DNA of 64,000 nucleotides. Source: Kangiella sp. HZ709. GTDB lineage: Bacteria; Pseudomonadota; Gammaproteobacteria; Enterobacterales; Kangiellaceae. Positions 52,492 to 63,985 of this stretch are shown here, in pieces. The translations under genes and the position numbers were made by a program. The DNA lies in assembly GCF_009674675.1 (NCBI RefSeq), contig NZ_WKJC01000001.1:1309031-1373030 (forward strand), read 5' to 3'. How positions within the stretch are numbered: position 1 is the stretch's first letter; the number at the start of each line of letters is the position of its first letter. Under the pieces are notes generated by a model. It did not search any database, was not told the DNA's origin, and worked only from the letters and a program-made list of their open reading frames with translations.

Positions 52492-54537
52492 TTAACTTCT
52501 TATAAATAAATAGGCGACTAATGCCACCACCCCAATCAGCATCACTAATGCATAATGATACAAGTAACCTGTCTGTAATTTTCTTGCCTTGTTTGCAATT
52601 CGTTTAACCACGCTCGCGCTGCCGTTAACAATTCCATCATCAATAATGGCTTTATCACCATAACGCCAGAAGAATTTGCCAAGTCCAACCGAACCCTTTG
52701 CAAACACCTTTTGATTAAATTCATCAAAGTAATATTTATTTTGCAGTATTTTTCTAACCGGCATTAAAATTTTCGCTGACAATGCTGCAATTTGTGGCTT
52801 ATAGGCAAAAACAAACCAAGCTGTTAACGCGCCAATCAACAACAACCAAAATACTGGAGTCACAAATCCATGCAAAGCAAAGGCCCAGGCATTGCCGAAG
52901 ATTTCACTTAAATGCTGCATAGTGTCATGCTCTTTTAACACGAAAATTGCATCGCTAAAGTAATCGCCAATCAACATGGGCTCGGCGGTGATCCAGCCAA
53001 TTGCCAGTGACGGAATCGCTAGCAGTAACAATGGATAGGTAATCACCTTTGGCGACTCCTGCAAATGACTTGCGGTATGCTCATCCATTCGTGGCTTACC
53101 ATGAAAAACTAACAGCAGCATTCTGATGCTGTACATAGCCGTTACAACAACACCGGCCATAACAGCAAAGTAGGCATAATTAGAGCCCCAACCATCAGCC
53201 TGTGAGACAGCACTAATAATGGCATCTTTAGAATAGAAACCGGCGAAGAATGGCGTGCCAATCAAGGCTAGAGTGCCGATTACCGAAGTCCAATAAGTAA
53301 TAGGCATTTGTTTTCTCAAACCGCCCATTTTTCGTAAATCTTGCTCATGGTGCATCGCAACAATTACTGAGCCTGCCGCCAAGAATAATAAGGCTTTAAA
53401 GAAAGCATGAGTAAACAAGTGGAATACCGCCGCAGAATAAGCAGAGACACCTAAAGCTACGACCATATAGCCAAGCTGGGACAAAGTAGAGTAAGCCACG
53501 ATGCGCTTTATATCATTTTGCACAATACCCACCAGCCCCATAAACAAGGCCGTGGTTGCCCCAATCACTGTAACCATGGCCAAAGCGGTTTCTGAGAACT
53601 CAAATAAGGGCGACATTCTAGCCACCATAAAAACACCAGCGGTCACCATGGTGGCCGCATGAATTAGTGCAGAAATTGGTGTCGGACCTTCCATCGAATC
53701 CGGCAGCCATACATGCAGCGGAACTTGCGCTGACTTACCCATTGCACCGATAAATAAACAAATACAAATAAAGGTAATAGCGGACCATTCAATGCCCCCC
53801 CAAGGAGAAAAACTCTTCTCCAAACCAACGGCAGCTAATGCTGAAACTTCTCCTTTAAAAATTTCACCATTTGTCAGTGCGCCTTGAGCTGACTCCTGCA
53901 ACACTTTTGCTTGTTGCATTTTTTCAAATACAGGTGCGTAATCTAAAGTACCGAATAAATATAAAATACCGCCAATACCTAACAAGAAACCAAAGTCACC
54001 TACCCGATTGACTAGGAATGCCTTCATATTTGCAAAAATTGCAGTTTCTTTTTTAAACCAAAAACCAATCAATAAATAAGAAACAACACCCACAGCCTCC
54101 CAACCAAAAAACAGTTGCAGAAAATTATTCGACATCACCAACATCAACATCGAAAAAGTGAATAATGAAATGTAACTAAAGAACCGCTGATAGCCATTGT
54201 CATCATGCATATAACCGATAGAATAGATATGCACCATCAAACTAACAAAGGTCACCACTACTATCATCATGGCAGCCAGACTATCCATTAGAAAACCAAT
54301 TTGAATATTAATATTGGCAAAAGACGCCCAGTGATAAAGGGTTTGATTAAACGGTTCAGCGTCACCATAAAAATAGCTTAAAAATATTTTTAAAGATACA
54401 ACAAACGAAATGGCAACCAAACCAATGGTTATTCTATGAGTAAGCCTCTTGCCTATTCTCTTGCCAAAAAAACCAGCTATAATCGCGCCCAACAATGGTG
54501 CAAATGCAATGATAAATAGCTGACCAAAAATACTCAT
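52492..54537 (-). CDS. nuoL: NADH-quinone oxidoreductase subunit L
   Basis: A 681-residue distal antiporter-like subunit with about 16 helices and the long C-terminal lateral helix that braces the membrane arm. Signatures are LQLFFGWEAVGVVSYLLIGFW (conserved Glu), NRVGDFGFLLG, KSAQVPLHVWLPDSMEGPTPISALIHAATMVTAGVFMVAR, IVQNDIKRIVAYSTLSQLGYMV and HAFFKALLFLAAGSVI. It is longer than E. coli NuoL (613), with extra length in the loop at about 195-235 and near the C-terminus. It overlaps nuoK by one base. Confidence 0.97.
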   Translation of the reverse strand: MSIFGQLFIIAFAPLLGAIIAGFFGKRIGKRLTHRITIGLVAISFVVSLKIFLSYFYGDAEPFNQTLYHWASFANINIQIGFLMDSLAAMMIVVVTFVSLMVHIYSIGYMHDDNGYQRFFSYISLFTFSMLMLVMSNNFLQLFFGWEAVGVVSYLLIGFWFKKETAIFANMKAFLVNRVGDFGFLLGIGGILYLFGTLDYAPVFEKMQQAKVLQESAQGALTNGEIFKGEVSALAAVGLEKSFSPWGGIEWSAITFICICLFIGAMGKSAQVPLHVWLPDSMEGPTPISALIHAATMVTAGVFMVARMSPLFEFSETALAMVTVIGATTALFMGLVGIVQNDIKRIVAYSTLSQLGYMVVALGVSAYSAAVFHLFTHAFFKALLFLAAGSVIVAMHHEQDLRKMGGLRKQMPITYWTSVIGTLALIGTPFFAGFYSKDAIISAVSQADGWGSNYAYFAVMAGVVVTAMYSIRMLLLVFHGKPRMDEHTASHLQESPKVITYPLLLLAIPSLAIGWITAEPMLIGDYFSDAIFVLKEHDTMQHLSEIFGNAWAFALHGFVTPVFWLLLIGALTAWFVFAYKPQIAALSAKILMPVRKILQNKYYFDEFNQKVFAKGSVGLGKFFWRYGDKAIIDDGIVNGSASVVKRIANKARKLQTGYLYHYALVMLIGVVALVAYLFIRS

Positions 54538-54839
54538 TAGCCTTTCAATTCCTCAAGGTTATCAATTTCAATATTCCTATGAGTTCTAAATAAAACTACT
54601 AGAATCGCTAAACCAATGGCTGCCTCCGCAGCGGCCACCGTCAAAATGAAAAATACAAATATTTGTCCAGTGGCATCATCAAGATAACGAGAAAATGCAA
54701 TAAAGTTTGTGTTTACAGCTAGCAACATTAACTCGATACACATCAACAAAGTGATAACATTTTTTCGGTTTACCACAATCCCAACAATGCTAATCGCAAA
54801 TAGAATCGCACTGACTACAAGGTAATGAGTCAAACTCAT
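54537..54839 (-). CDS. nuoK: NADH-quinone oxidoreductase subunit K
   Basis: A 100-residue three-helix subunit, the exact size of E. coli NuoK. Typical segments are [24 protein letters not shown] with the conserved membrane Glu, and [23 protein letters not shown] with the second conserved Glu. Together with NuoH, A and J it forms the E-channel linking quinone reduction to the pumps. It overlaps nuoJ by four bases and nuoL by one. Confidence 0.97.
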   Translation of the reverse strand: MSLTHYLVVSAILFAISIVGIVVNRKNVITLLMCIELMLLAVNTNFIAFSRYLDDATGQIFVFFILTVAAAEAAIGLAILVVLFRTHRNIEIDNLEELKG

Positions 54840-55480
54840 GAGGCATCTCCTACTTCTCTATTAACGTTAGAATTAGAGATTGGTTTTTCCGATTCCATAG
54901 AAACAATTTTTAAGCGCTCTTCTTTTAATACTTGATGTTGCTCTCTTACTGATTGACCTTTTCGATCACGCCTTCCGCGGAAAGTTAAACTAATTGCTGC
55001 AATAATAGCAACCAGTAGAATGACACCTGCAATTTCGAACGGATAAAAATACTCGCTATATAATAAGCGGCCTAACTCTTCCACATTAGAGTAGCCTTGA
55101 TCGCTTTTAGCAGGTTCAGGCACTTTGTCACTACCAAAAACTTCAAACCGAATGACCCAATAGATGGCCCCAAACAAGCCAGCACCGACTAATAATCCAA
55201 GTGGTAATTGCTTAGCAAACCCTTGTTTCATTGCGGCAAAGTCTACATCTAACATCATTACCACAAATAAAAACAATACCATCACGGCGCCCACATAAAC
55301 TAACACTAAAGTAATGGCTAAGAATTCTGCTTCTAATAACAACCACAATGCAGCAGCTGAGAAAAAAGCTAGAACCAGACACAAAACCGCTTGCACAGAA
55401 TTCTTCACAGAGATAACACCAATTGCCGCAATAATAGTTATCGCAGAAAAGAAATAAAATACCAGTGTCTCTATATTCAA
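54836..55480 (-). CDS. nuoJ: NADH-quinone oxidoreductase subunit J
   Basis: A 214-residue membrane subunit with five helices. The conserved helix 3 region is [25 protein letters not shown], preceded by [26 protein letters not shown]. The C-terminal 35 residues are a charged tail longer than that of E. coli NuoJ (184). It lies between nuoI and nuoK and overlaps nuoK by four bases. Confidence 0.96.
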   Translation of the reverse strand: MNIETLVFYFFSAITIIAAIGVISVKNSVQAVLCLVLAFFSAAALWLLLEAEFLAITLVLVYVGAVMVLFLFVVMMLDVDFAAMKQGFAKQLPLGLLVGAGLFGAIYWVIRFEVFGSDKVPEPAKSDQGYSNVEELGRLLYSEYFYPFEIAGVILLVAIIAAISLTFRGRRDRKGQSVREQHQVLKEERLKIVSMESEKPISNSNVNREVGDAS

Positions 55481-55499
55481 GTTGAATCAATCCTCTCTA

Positions 55500-55991
55500 T
55501 TAACGGTAGGGCGCGTCTTCAGCTTTGTCTTGCGCGATCATCACTTCGTAACGATCACCTATCGCAAGCAATTGTTCTTTGGTTAAAATATTGTCGCCTC
55601 TTTTTTCAAAGTGATAATCAAAAATACGTGTTTCAACAATCGAGTCGACAGGACACGACTCTTCACAAAAGCCACAATAAATACATTTGAACATATCAAT
55701 TTCATATTTAGTGGTTCGGCGAGTACCATCTGACTCCCGCGGACCAGCTTCAATGGTAATCGCTGCCGCAGGACACACTGCCTCACATAGTTTACAAGCA
55801 ATACATCGCTCTTCACCATTAGGATATCGACGTAGAGCATGTATTCCTCTAAAGCGCGGCGACTGAGGCGTTTGCTCTTCTGGAAATTGAACTGTAACTT
55901 TACGTTTAAATAAATGCTTCCAAGTTAACCATAAGCCTGCGCGTAATTCAGTCAGAAAATAACTCTTAAAATAATGCTTCCACTTACTCAT
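55500..55991 (-). CDS. nuoI: NADH-quinone oxidoreductase subunit I
   Basis: A 163-residue peripheral subunit with two 4Fe-4S clusters (N6a and N6b). The ligands are in [12 protein letters not shown] and [12 protein letters not shown], the two ferredoxin-type CxxCxxCxxxCP motifs. It passes electrons towards cluster N2 in NuoB. The N-terminal amphipathic segment with [18 protein letters not shown] lies along the membrane. It overlaps nuoH by one base. Confidence 0.97.
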   Translation of the reverse strand: MSKWKHYFKSYFLTELRAGLWLTWKHLFKRKVTVQFPEEQTPQSPRFRGIHALRRYPNGEERCIACKLCEAVCPAAAITIEAGPRESDGTRRTTKYEIDMFKCIYCGFCEESCPVDSIVETRIFDYHFEKRGDNILTKEQLLAIGDRYEVMIAQDKAEDAPYR

Positions 55992-57055
55992 TAAGAAGCA
56001 CCTCCTAAAGAAGCGATTCCTCGACCATCAAACCACCAGCCCCACTCAAGCTTGATCCAAAATGTTAAAACAATTAACCAAAAAACCGTCACTGGGATAA
56101 ATACTTTCCAGCCAAGGCGCATAATTTGATCATAGCGATACCTTGGGAAAGTTGCCCTTAACCATATCATCATGAATAAAAACCATGCGGCTTTCAGTAG
56201 CAACCAAATAGTTCCAGGCACCCAATCAGTAGCAACATCTAAATAAGGGATCCCTTGAAAAGGATTGAGCCAACCACCAAAGAAAAATAGCGCTGTTAAA
56301 ATTGAAATCAGGATCATGTTGGCGTATTCCGCTAAGAAAAACAAAGCAAAAGCCATGCCGGCATATTCCACATGGAAACCAGCAACGATTTCTGACTCAC
56401 CTTCAGGCAAATCAAATGGCGCTCGATTTGTTTCCGCTACACCCGATATCCAGTAAATCACTAAAATAGGAAATAGTGGAATCCAAAACCAATGTAAAGC
56501 ACTACCATTTTGTGCTTCTACTATATCGCCTAAATTCATGCTGCCGCCAGCCATTAAAACGCCCACTAAAGCAAAACCCATAGCAATTTCATAAGACACT
56601 ATTTGCGAAGCTGAACGCAATGAACCGATCAAGGCATAGCGGGAATTTGAAGCCCAACCTGCAATGATAACCCCATAAACTGCAATTGAAGTCATTGCCA
56701 ATAAATACAACAAACCAGCATTGGTATCAGCCAATACTAATTCAGCATCAAAGGGAACGACAGCCCAGGCAGCAAAAGAAGGGGCAATAAATAAAATTGG
56801 CGCTAATAGAAAAAGTGTTTTGTTAGCACCGGAAGGAACTATCACTTCCTTCATCAATAGTTTCACTACGTCAGCTATAGGTTGCAACCAACCTTTAGGC
56901 CCAACTCGATTGGGGCCAATTCGCATTTGCATATAGCCAATTAACTTTCGTTCCGCATAAGTGGTATAAGCAACAGCCAGCACTAACGGCAGTAAAATCA
57001 TTGCTATCTTTGCAACAATCCATAAACCTTCAGTGACTAGTTGCATAAAATCCAC
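55991..57055 (-). CDS. nuoH: NADH-quinone oxidoreductase subunit H
   Basis: A 354-residue eight-helix membrane subunit that forms the quinone-chamber floor. Signatures are [36 protein letters not shown], then [40 protein letters not shown] and [18 protein letters not shown], all conserved in the family. It overlaps nuoG by one base upstream and nuoI by one base downstream. It is slightly longer than E. coli NuoH (325) at the C-terminus. Confidence 0.97.
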   Translation of the reverse strand: MDFMQLVTEGLWIVAKIAMILLPLVLAVAYTTYAERKLIGYMQMRIGPNRVGPKGWLQPIADVVKLLMKEVIVPSGANKTLFLLAPILFIAPSFAAWAVVPFDAELVLADTNAGLLYLLAMTSIAVYGVIIAGWASNSRYALIGSLRSASQIVSYEIAMGFALVGVLMAGGSMNLGDIVEAQNGSALHWFWIPLFPILVIYWISGVAETNRAPFDLPEGESEIVAGFHVEYAGMAFALFFLAEYANMILISILTALFFFGGWLNPFQGIPYLDVATDWVPGTIWLLLKAAWFLFMMIWLRATFPRYRYDQIMRLGWKVFIPVTVFWLIVLTFWIKLEWGWWFDGRGIASLGGAS

Positions 57056-59280
57056 TAAACGCCTCCCATAATGTTATGGAATGGGCTTAGCTGTGGTCTC
57101 TTGAGATCTTCTTGGCCTTGCGCCATGGCTGTTTTTTGTAATGCTGGCGCTCTACGAACATAACAATCCGATTGGTAAATATTAACAGCCTCGGGACAAG
57201 TTGCTGCTTCAACTAGACCATCTGGACAATGCCACTTTGATTTTACTTTATCACCAACCGCGCCCATGCGCCCCTTCACTTCCTGCATCACATCTTGTGC
57301 AGAAACATAATCGAAGTTCTTTAGTTTTAATAAATTTCCTAAAACTCTTAATACTTTCCAGGCAGGCTTTGCTTGTCCTGGCGCAGTAACCGATGCATTA
57401 AATTCTTGCCAAATACCATTAACATTTACATATGAGCCTGCTGATTCTAAATACCCAGCGATAGGTAATACTATATCGGCATACTCAAAGGCTTCATCAT
57501 CCGCAAAGCTAGTTAACGCCACCACAAAATCTGCCTGCTTGGCCATGGCGACAGCTTTTTCAGACCAAATGGAATCTTTACCCAATTCGGTTTTTAATAA
57601 TATCAAGGCTTTTTTACCGTTCGAAACAATTTGCTCCATAGTGTGCCCGTCATCAGAAACACTCGCACCTGCTGGTCCTCTATGAGGGATTGCACCAGCT
57701 AAGTATGCGCCGGCACTATTAGCTCCATGAGATAAGAAGCCATAGCTAGAGCCTGAAAGTTTGGCAACCGCTTTTGCAAGTTGCCTAAGTTTGGAAGCCT
57801 GACTATGTTCAACCGCTTCCAAGCCCAAAATAACGCTTGAGTTTGTGCCATCTACTAACATTTGTGCTATATCAATATGTTCTTGCTCAACTGTCACATC
57901 CACTAACAAATCTTGCAGCCCATCAAATTTAACTAAGGCCTCTTCATTCTGTGGTTGTTGACTTAAATATTTGGTAATCGCGGCTAATTGTAGGCACCAA
58001 TCTTGACCACTCTTCACCAATTCATGCTTTAGTTTGAAATTATTAAAGTTTTTATGTGCAGATAAACTCGCGACTAAACCATGCCGGGTTGCTTTACGAA
58101 TTCTCAACGCAGCCAATGGCTGTTCTTTACGCATGTTTGAACCAATTAAGAAACAACTATCAAGTGACTCTAGATGCGAAATTTGAATACCCAGTTGTGG
58201 ATATAACGATTCATAATCTTGTCCTGCAAAATCTGCAATGCGCAAACGGTGATCTACATTATCAGAACCAAGGCCACGAACAATTTTTTGCAACAAATAA
58301 AGCTCTTCGGTAGTAGCAATCGGGTTACCAATGCCTGCAATTTGTTCAGGGCCATGAGCCTCTTTAATCATGTTCAATTTGCTAGCGGTTTTTTCTAACG
58401 CTGCTTCCCAATCAATTTCTTGCCATTCGCTGCCTTGCCTGGACATGGGTTGCAACAAACGCTTGGCTTTTGTTAGTGACTCATAGCTATAGCGGTCACG
58501 ATCAGACAGCCAAACCTCATTAGTCATTTCATTTTCTTTCGGTGCTAGACGAATAATTTCATTACGACGAGTATGTACATGTAAATTTGTACCAATACAA
58601 TCGTGTGGTGCAATCGAGTCATACTGAATCATTTCCCAAGCACGAGCTTGATAGCGAGACGGTTTTGCTGTCAAAGCACCAACTGGACATAAATCAATAA
58701 TATTACCTGAAACTTCAGACTCCACAGACTTTTCAATAAAAGTACTGATCTCAGTATGTTCGCCACGACCAACAGCTCCCATTTCACGAATGCCCGCTAC
58801 TTCTCGCCCAAAACGCACACAACGAGTGCAATGAATACAGCGGGTCATTTCTGTTTCAATTAGGGGACCTATATCTTTATCTTCAACTGCCCTTTTACGC
58901 TCAGTGAATCGTGAAACGTCTTTTCCACATTCCAGTGCCACATCTTGTAATTCACACTCGCCGCCTTGATCGCAGATTGGGCAGTCTAGTGGGTGATTAA
59001 TCAACAAAAATTCCATCACAGATTTCTGTGCATCTTTTGCATAACCAGATTCGGTTTTGATCACCATGCCGTCAGCAATAGGCGTTGCGCAGGCAGGAAG
59101 TGGTTTACGCTGACCTTCAACTTCCACTAAGCACATACGACAATTAGCTGCGACGGATAATTTTTTGTGATAACAAAAACGAGGGATTTCCACTCCCATA
59201 GAATCCGCCACTTCAATAATCATAGAGCCTTGCTCGGCTTCTACTTTTTGACCATTGATTTCAATTGTTACCATATTCAA
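57055..59280 (-). CDS. nuoG: NADH-quinone oxidoreductase subunit G, lacking N7 ligands
   Basis: A 741-residue subunit. N-terminal cluster ligands: N1b Cys36, 47, 50, 64; N5 His96, Cys100, 103, 109; N4 Cys148, 151, 154, 198. In E. coli the next domain holds four cysteines for the distant N7 cluster. Here the corresponding segment (about 222-260, [21 protein letters not shown]) has only one Cys, as in mitochondrial NDUFS1 and Paracoccus. A molybdopterin-oxidoreductase-like domain without active-site function follows. It is shorter than E. coli NuoG (908), again the non-E. coli type. It sits between nuoF and nuoH. Confidence 0.96.
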   Translation of the reverse strand: MNMVTIEINGQKVEAEQGSMIIEVADSMGVEIPRFCYHKKLSVAANCRMCLVEVEGQRKPLPACATPIADGMVIKTESGYAKDAQKSVMEFLLINHPLDCPICDQGGECELQDVALECGKDVSRFTERKRAVEDKDIGPLIETEMTRCIHCTRCVRFGREVAGIREMGAVGRGEHTEISTFIEKSVESEVSGNIIDLCPVGALTAKPSRYQARAWEMIQYDSIAPHDCIGTNLHVHTRRNEIIRLAPKENEMTNEVWLSDRDRYSYESLTKAKRLLQPMSRQGSEWQEIDWEAALEKTASKLNMIKEAHGPEQIAGIGNPIATTEELYLLQKIVRGLGSDNVDHRLRIADFAGQDYESLYPQLGIQISHLESLDSCFLIGSNMRKEQPLAALRIRKATRHGLVASLSAHKNFNNFKLKHELVKSGQDWCLQLAAITKYLSQQPQNEEALVKFDGLQDLLVDVTVEQEHIDIAQMLVDGTNSSVILGLEAVEHSQASKLRQLAKAVAKLSGSSYGFLSHGANSAGAYLAGAIPHRGPAGASVSDDGHTMEQIVSNGKKALILLKTELGKDSIWSEKAVAMAKQADFVVALTSFADDEAFEYADIVLPIAGYLESAGSYVNVNGIWQEFNASVTAPGQAKPAWKVLRVLGNLLKLKNFDYVSAQDVMQEVKGRMGAVGDKVKSKWHCPDGLVEAATCPEAVNIYQSDCYVRRAPALQKTAMAQGQEDLKRPQLSPFHNIMGGV

Positions 59281-59306
59281 TTAACTCTTTTAATTCGCTT
59301 TTTTGA

Positions 59307-60587
59307 TTAACTAGCTTGCTTCATTTTTTTTGCAGCCAACTCAGGAATTTTCGCTTCAAACTCGTGCCTAAAGTGTTTTAAAAAGCTTTGCACTGGCATG
59401 GCAGCCGCGTCGCCTAAAGCGCAAATGGTTCGCCCCATGATATTGCCAGCAATCTCATCCAGTTTATCTAAGTCGTCCGCTCGCCCTTTTCCTTCAGCAA
59501 TGCGGTGGATCACTCGTGACATCCAGCCAGTGCCTTCACGACAAGGAGTGCATTGGCCGCAAGATTCTTCATAATAGAAATGCGCTATTCGCGCTAAAAC
59601 TTTTACCATGTCAGTATCTTCATCAAATACCATAACAGCACCAGAACCCAACATCGAACCAGCTTTGCCGATTGAGTCATAATCCATGGTCAGGTTCATC
59701 ATAGTCTCTGCAGGTAAAATAGGAGCACTTGAGCCACCAGGAATCACTGCTTTCAGTTTTTTCCCATCTTTAACACCGCCGGCCATTGCTAACAGATCAG
59801 AAAAAGAAGTGCCTAAACCAATTTCATAATTACCCGGTTTGCCCACATGTCCTGAAACAGAAAATAATTTGGTGCCACCGTTGTTCGGAATACCTAAATC
59901 TAAAAACCACTGCCCACCTTTGTCTAAAATAACCGGTACAGATGCGAAGGTCTCGGTGTTATTCACATTGCTTGGCTTACCGAATACACCATAATTAGCA
60001 GGAAAAGGCGGCTTAAATCGCGGCTGTCCTTTCTTGCCTTCTAATGATTCGATTAAAGCGGTTTCTTCACCGCAAATATAAGCTCCAGCACCAATGTGGC
60101 TGTGCAAATCAAAATCCACATCTGAATCTAAAATATTGCTACCAAGCAATCCCGCCATGTAAGCTTCTTTAAGAGCAGATTCAAAGCGCTCTATCGGTTC
60201 ATAAAATTCGCCGCGCATATAGTTATAGCCAACTGTTGCCCCCATGACATAACCACCAATAGCCATACCTTCAATTAGTTGATGCGGGTTATAACGCAAA
60301 ATATCTCGATCTTTAAATGTCCCCGGCTCGCCCTCATCCGAGTTACAAACCACATACTTTTGCCCCTCTAAATGACGAGGCATAAAACTCCATTTTAGGC
60401 CTGTTGGGAAACCAGCCCCCCCGCGGCCACGTAAACTTGAAAGTTTCAGCTCATCAATTATCTGCTCCGGCGAAATTTTTTCTTTTAGAATTTTGCGCCA
60501 TATCTGATAGCCTCCCGCAGACTCGTAGGTCTCCAAGGTCCAAGGCTTATCTAGGTGCAATGTTCTAAAACAAACTTCATTAGCCAT
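59307..60587 (-). CDS. nuoF: NADH-quinone oxidoreductase subunit F
   Basis: A 426-residue catalytic subunit that binds NADH, FMN and the N3 4Fe-4S cluster. FMN/NADH-binding segments are [33 protein letters not shown] and [19 protein letters not shown]. Cluster ligands are [13 protein letters not shown] and the later Cys in [14 protein letters not shown]. It receives hydride from NADH and works with NuoE. It is 28 bases downstream of nuoE. Confidence 0.98.
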   Translation of the reverse strand: MANEVCFRTLHLDKPWTLETYESAGGYQIWRKILKEKISPEQIIDELKLSSLRGRGGAGFPTGLKWSFMPRHLEGQKYVVCNSDEGEPGTFKDRDILRYNPHQLIEGMAIGGYVMGATVGYNYMRGEFYEPIERFESALKEAYMAGLLGSNILDSDVDFDLHSHIGAGAYICGEETALIESLEGKKGQPRFKPPFPANYGVFGKPSNVNNTETFASVPVILDKGGQWFLDLGIPNNGGTKLFSVSGHVGKPGNYEIGLGTSFSDLLAMAGGVKDGKKLKAVIPGGSSAPILPAETMMNLTMDYDSIGKAGSMLGSGAVMVFDEDTDMVKVLARIAHFYYEESCGQCTPCREGTGWMSRVIHRIAEGKGRADDLDKLDEIAGNIMGRTICALGDAAAMPVQSFLKHFRHEFEAKIPELAAKKMKQAS

Positions 60588-60615
60588 AACAGTAACCGTT
60601 AACCCTTCTATAACT

Positions 60616-61110
60616 CTAAGGTAATTCTTTAATCAAATGCGCCAATTTGGTCACATCCAAGTTTTCATGATATTGCTTATCAACTTCTAGCATTGGCGCT
60701 CCGCCACAAGCGGCTAAGCATTCTACTTCTTTTAAAGTGATACGACCGTCGTCGCTAGTTTCGCCTGGTGTAATGCCTAATTCATCATGGAACCATTGCT
60801 TTAATTCTTCGCTACCCGCCAACATGCAAGAGACATTGGTACAAAGTGAAATCACATGTTTACCTTGCGGCTCAAGGGCAAACATTGAGTAAAAGGTTGC
60901 GACCTCGTAAGCTGCTATGTGCGGAATTTCTAAATAATCAGCCACCGCATCCATCGTTTTTGTTGCTAGATAACCTAATTCCTCTTGAGCAATCGTTAAG
61001 GCTGGAATAATCGCCGAGCGCTTACGATTACTGGGATATTTTTTTATCCAAACATTAATTTCTTCAACTGCATCTACTGATAAAATATTAGCTAAGTCTG
61101 CTTTACTCAT
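60616..61110 (-). CDS. nuoE: NADH-quinone oxidoreductase subunit E
   Basis: A 164-residue thioredoxin-fold subunit carrying the 2Fe-2S cluster N1a. Ligands are in CTNVSC (C-x4-C) and later CLAACGGAP (C-x3-C). The N-terminal helical part has [18 protein letters not shown] and [14 protein letters not shown]. It pairs with NuoF in the NADH-dehydrogenase module. Length equals that of E. coli NuoE (166). It lies 11 bases downstream of nuoD. Confidence 0.97.
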   Translation of the reverse strand: MSKADLANILSVDAVEEINVWIKKYPSNRKRSAIIPALTIAQEELGYLATKTMDAVADYLEIPHIAAYEVATFYSMFALEPQGKHVISLCTNVSCMLAGSEELKQWFHDELGITPGETSDDGRITLKEVECLAACGGAPMLEVDKQYHENLDVTKLAHLIKELP

Positions 61111-61121
61111 ATACTCAACAG

Positions 61122-62375
61122 TTACCTATCTATCTCGCCAAACACAATGTCTTGAGTACCGATGACGGCCACCACATCTGCCAACATATGCCCCTTGACC
61201 ATTTCATTCATCGCTGACAAATGGGCAAAGCCTGGCGCCCGAATTTTCAACCGATAGGGCTTATTAGCTCCGTCGGACGTTAAGTAAATTCCAAACTCTC
61301 CTTTAGGATGTTCTATCGCTTGATACACTTCACCTTCGGGAACACAATAGCCTTCGGTAAAGAGTTTAAAGTGATGGATTAGTGCTTCCATATCATTTTT
61401 CATGGCCTCGCGATTTGGCGGCGTCACTTTATGGTTATCCAGCATTACTGGGCCCGGGTTTTCTTTTAGCCACTCAATACACTGTCGAATAATCTTATTC
61501 GATTGACGCATCTCTTCCATCCGTACTAAATAGCGATCATAACAATCACCTTTAGAGCCGACAGGAATGTCAAATTCTAATTCAGGATAAACTTCATAGG
61601 GTTGCTTCCTACGTAAATCCCATTCAACGCCTGAACCGCGCAACATGGGCCCTGAAAAACCTAATTGCAAAGCCCTTTCTGGGGAAACCACACCTACACC
61701 TACAGTTCTTTGTTTCCAAATGCGGTTATCAGTTAATAAAGTTTCATATTCATCGACTCTGTCGGGAAATGTTTCTGTAAAATCCCACAAATAATCTAAC
61801 AATGAACCTTGCCGGTTTTGATTTAATTCATCGACTTTCTTCTGATTTGAAAATTTAGATACCTTATATTGCGGCATTTTCTCGGGCAGGTCGCGATAAA
61901 CGCCTCCAGGTCTAAAGTAGGTTGCGTGCATACGGGCACCTGAGACAGCTTCATACGCATCCATCAAACTTTCGCGCTCACGGAAAGCATACAAGAATAC
62001 CGTCATAGCACCTATGTCTAAACCGTGCGCACCAAGCCACATTAAATGATTTAAAATTCGAGTGATTTCTGCAAACATCACCCGAATGTATTGGGCACGT
62101 TTAGGCGGCTTTATCCCCATAAGTTTTTCAATCGCCATAACATAGGCGTGCTCATTACACATCATCGACACGTAATCGAGCCGGTCCATATAACCAATCG
62201 ATTGATTAAAGGGTTTTGATTCGGCGAGCTTTTCAGTGGCGCGATGCAATAAACCAATATGCGGATCGGCACGCACCACGGTTTCGCCGTCCATTTCTAA
62301 AATCAGACGCAAAACGCCATGCGCAGCCGGATGCTGTGGGCCAAAGTTAACGGTATAGTTACGAATTTCAGCCAT
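61122..62375 (-). CDS. nuoD: NADH-quinone oxidoreductase subunit D
   Basis: A 417-residue 49-kDa-type subunit lining the quinone cavity near cluster N2. Family segments are [22 protein letters not shown] (quinone-binding His region), [52 protein letters not shown] and a C-terminal [18 protein letters not shown]. It is a separate protein; in E. coli it is fused to NuoC. The start overlaps the nuoC stop by eight bases. Confidence 0.98.
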   Translation of the reverse strand: MAEIRNYTVNFGPQHPAAHGVLRLILEMDGETVVRADPHIGLLHRATEKLAESKPFNQSIGYMDRLDYVSMMCNEHAYVMAIEKLMGIKPPKRAQYIRVMFAEITRILNHLMWLGAHGLDIGAMTVFLYAFRERESLMDAYEAVSGARMHATYFRPGGVYRDLPEKMPQYKVSKFSNQKKVDELNQNRQGSLLDYLWDFTETFPDRVDEYETLLTDNRIWKQRTVGVGVVSPERALQLGFSGPMLRGSGVEWDLRRKQPYEVYPELEFDIPVGSKGDCYDRYLVRMEEMRQSNKIIRQCIEWLKENPGPVMLDNHKVTPPNREAMKNDMEALIHHFKLFTEGYCVPEGEVYQAIEHPKGEFGIYLTSDGANKPYRLKIRAPGFAHLSAMNEMVKGHMLADVVAVIGTQDIVFGEIDR

Positions 62376-63099
62376 TCACCGAATCCTTACTCTCACCTTT
62401 CTGTGCTTGCTTTAAAGACTCTTTCAATGATTGGGGATCGGACACATAAATCGTATCCTCATTCTCACGAATCACTTTCGGCACTAATACTCTTGGTTGA
62501 ATCGATACTGGCTCGTAAACACAGCGGTTTTGTTTAGCATCAAAACGCATTTCAACATTGCCAATCAAAGGGAAATCTTTTCTAAAAGGATGGCCAACAA
62601 ATCCATAGTCGGTTAATAAACGACGTAGATCAGGATGACCTTCAAACAAAATACCAAACAAATCAAATGCTTCACGCTCAAACCAATCAACTCCATTCCA
62701 TACAGAGATCACTGAAGGAATCGTTGGACGGTTTTCACCAATAAAGACTTTTACTCGCAAGCGCTGATTTAAACTGATAGAAAGCAAGTGATAAACCACT
62801 GCAAAGCGCTCCCGACTCCACTTAGGTTTAGATTCAGAGATATCTTTTCTACCACGGCTAAAGCCAGACCCAGTGGCCTCATCGGTAGCCCACTCATCCA
62901 AACCATATTGCAAGTAGTCAACGACTGTTAAATCAATCAATTGCTCAAACTGCAAACCATCTTGATCGCGCAGCTGCATGGCCACATCCACTAGATCATC
63001 TTTGGCAACTTCTATGGTAACTTCATCAAAAGCCTGTTCGCAGGCAATCATTTGATCGCCTAACAAATTCCCCAGTTGTTCAACCAAAGCATTAACCAA
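62368..63099 (-). CDS. nuoC: NADH-quinone oxidoreductase subunit C, TTG start preferred
   Basis: A 30-kDa-type connecting subunit. Three starts are possible. The TTG at 63097-63099 gives a 243-residue protein beginning (M)VNALVEQLG and has GAGG six bases upstream, the best ribosome-binding site. ATG codons at 63111 and 63123 have poorer sites and add RWR or KKMRWR. All overlap the nuoB stop (8, 20 or 32 bases). Family segments are [53 protein letters not shown]. It ends eight bases into nuoD. It is not fused to nuoD. Confidence 0.93.
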   Translation of the reverse strand: MVNALVEQLGNLLGDQMIACEQAFDEVTIEVAKDDLVDVAMQLRDQDGLQFEQLIDLTVVDYLQYGLDEWATDEATGSGFSRGRKDISESKPKWSRERFAVVYHLLSISLNQRLRVKVFIGENRPTIPSVISVWNGVDWFEREAFDLFGILFEGHPDLRRLLTDYGFVGHPFRKDFPLIGNVEMRFDAKQNRCVYEPVSIQPRVLVPKVIRENEDTIYVSDPQSLKESLKQAQKGESKDSVNG

Positions 63100-63622
63100 G
63101 CGCCACCTCATCTTTTTTAGCATTTGTGGGATCTATTTGCGAATTGCGGGATATGACTTTGTTGCGTTTTATTTTATTTTGCAGTTGGATAATGCCATAG
63201 AGCAAGGCTTCTGCAGTAGGCGGACAACCTGGCACATAGATATCAACAGGCACAATTCGATCACAGCCACGAACCACGGAATAAGAATAATGATAATAAC
63301 CGCCTCCGTTAGCACATGATCCCATAGATATAACCCACTTAGGATCAGGCATTTGATCGTACACTCGCCTTAAAGCCGGTGCCATTTTATTGGTGAGAGT
63401 TCCGGCGACAATCATCACATCCGATTGACGAGGTGAAGGTCTAAAAACTATTCCAAAACGATCTAAATCATAACGAGCAGCCCCCGCATGCATCATTTCA
63501 ACAGCACAACAGGCAAGACCAAAAGTCATGGGCCACATGGAGCCCGTACGCGCCCAATCAAATAAATCTTGAACGCTGGTAGTAAAGAAACCATCTTTAG
63601 TTAATTTTTCTTCAATGCCCAT
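63092..63622 (-). CDS. nuoB: NADH-quinone oxidoreductase subunit B
   Basis: A 176-residue subunit carrying cluster N2, the last electron carrier before quinone. Ligands are the tandem cysteines in [12 protein letters not shown], the Cys in [37 protein letters not shown] and the next GC pair within the same stretch. [28 protein letters not shown] is the conserved quinone-side helix region. It overlaps nuoC and is six bases downstream of nuoA. Confidence 0.98.
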   Translation of the reverse strand: MGIEEKLTKDGFFTTSVQDLFDWARTGSMWPMTFGLACCAVEMMHAGAARYDLDRFGIVFRPSPRQSDVMIVAGTLTNKMAPALRRVYDQMPDPKWVISMGSCANGGGYYHYSYSVVRGCDRIVPVDIYVPGCPPTAEALLYGIIQLQNKIKRNKVISRNSQIDPTNAKKDEVALG

Positions 63623-63628
63623 ACAGCC

Positions 63629-63985
63629 TTACTCCCACTCAAGCGCGCCTTTGCGCCATTCGTAAGCAAACCCCACAAGCAAAAGAAGAATAAAAACGCC
63701 CATGGCCCCAATGCCAAACCAACCGATTTCGTCAAATACCACAGCCCAAGGGAATAGAAAGGTGATTTCTAAATCAAAAATAATAAATAAGATCGCTACA
63801 AGATAAAATCGCACATCAAATTTCATGCGAGAATCTTCAAAGGCATCAAAGCCACATTCGAATGGTTTTTCTTTATCTTCAGAAGGATTGGAAGGGCCAG
63901 CAAAATAGCCGACTAATAGGAGTCCCCCGCCAAACAAAAGGCCAATTAATACGAATACCAGTATAGGTGCATATTCTGCAATCAT
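63629..63985 (-). CDS. nuoA: NADH-quinone oxidoreductase subunit A
   Basis: A 118-residue three-helix subunit and first gene of the nuo operon. Family segments are [52 protein letters not shown], including the conserved Cys and the membrane Asp/Glu. It forms part of the quinone-site entry with NuoH and NuoJ. The ATG is at 63983-63985, only 15 bases before the window end, so the operon promoter is outside. Confidence 0.97.
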   Translation of the reverse strand: MIAEYAPILVFVLIGLLFGGGLLLVGYFAGPSNPSEDKEKPFECGFDAFEDSRMKFDVRFYLVAILFIIFDLEITFLFPWAVVFDEIGWFGIGAMGVFILLLLVGFAYEWRKGALEWE

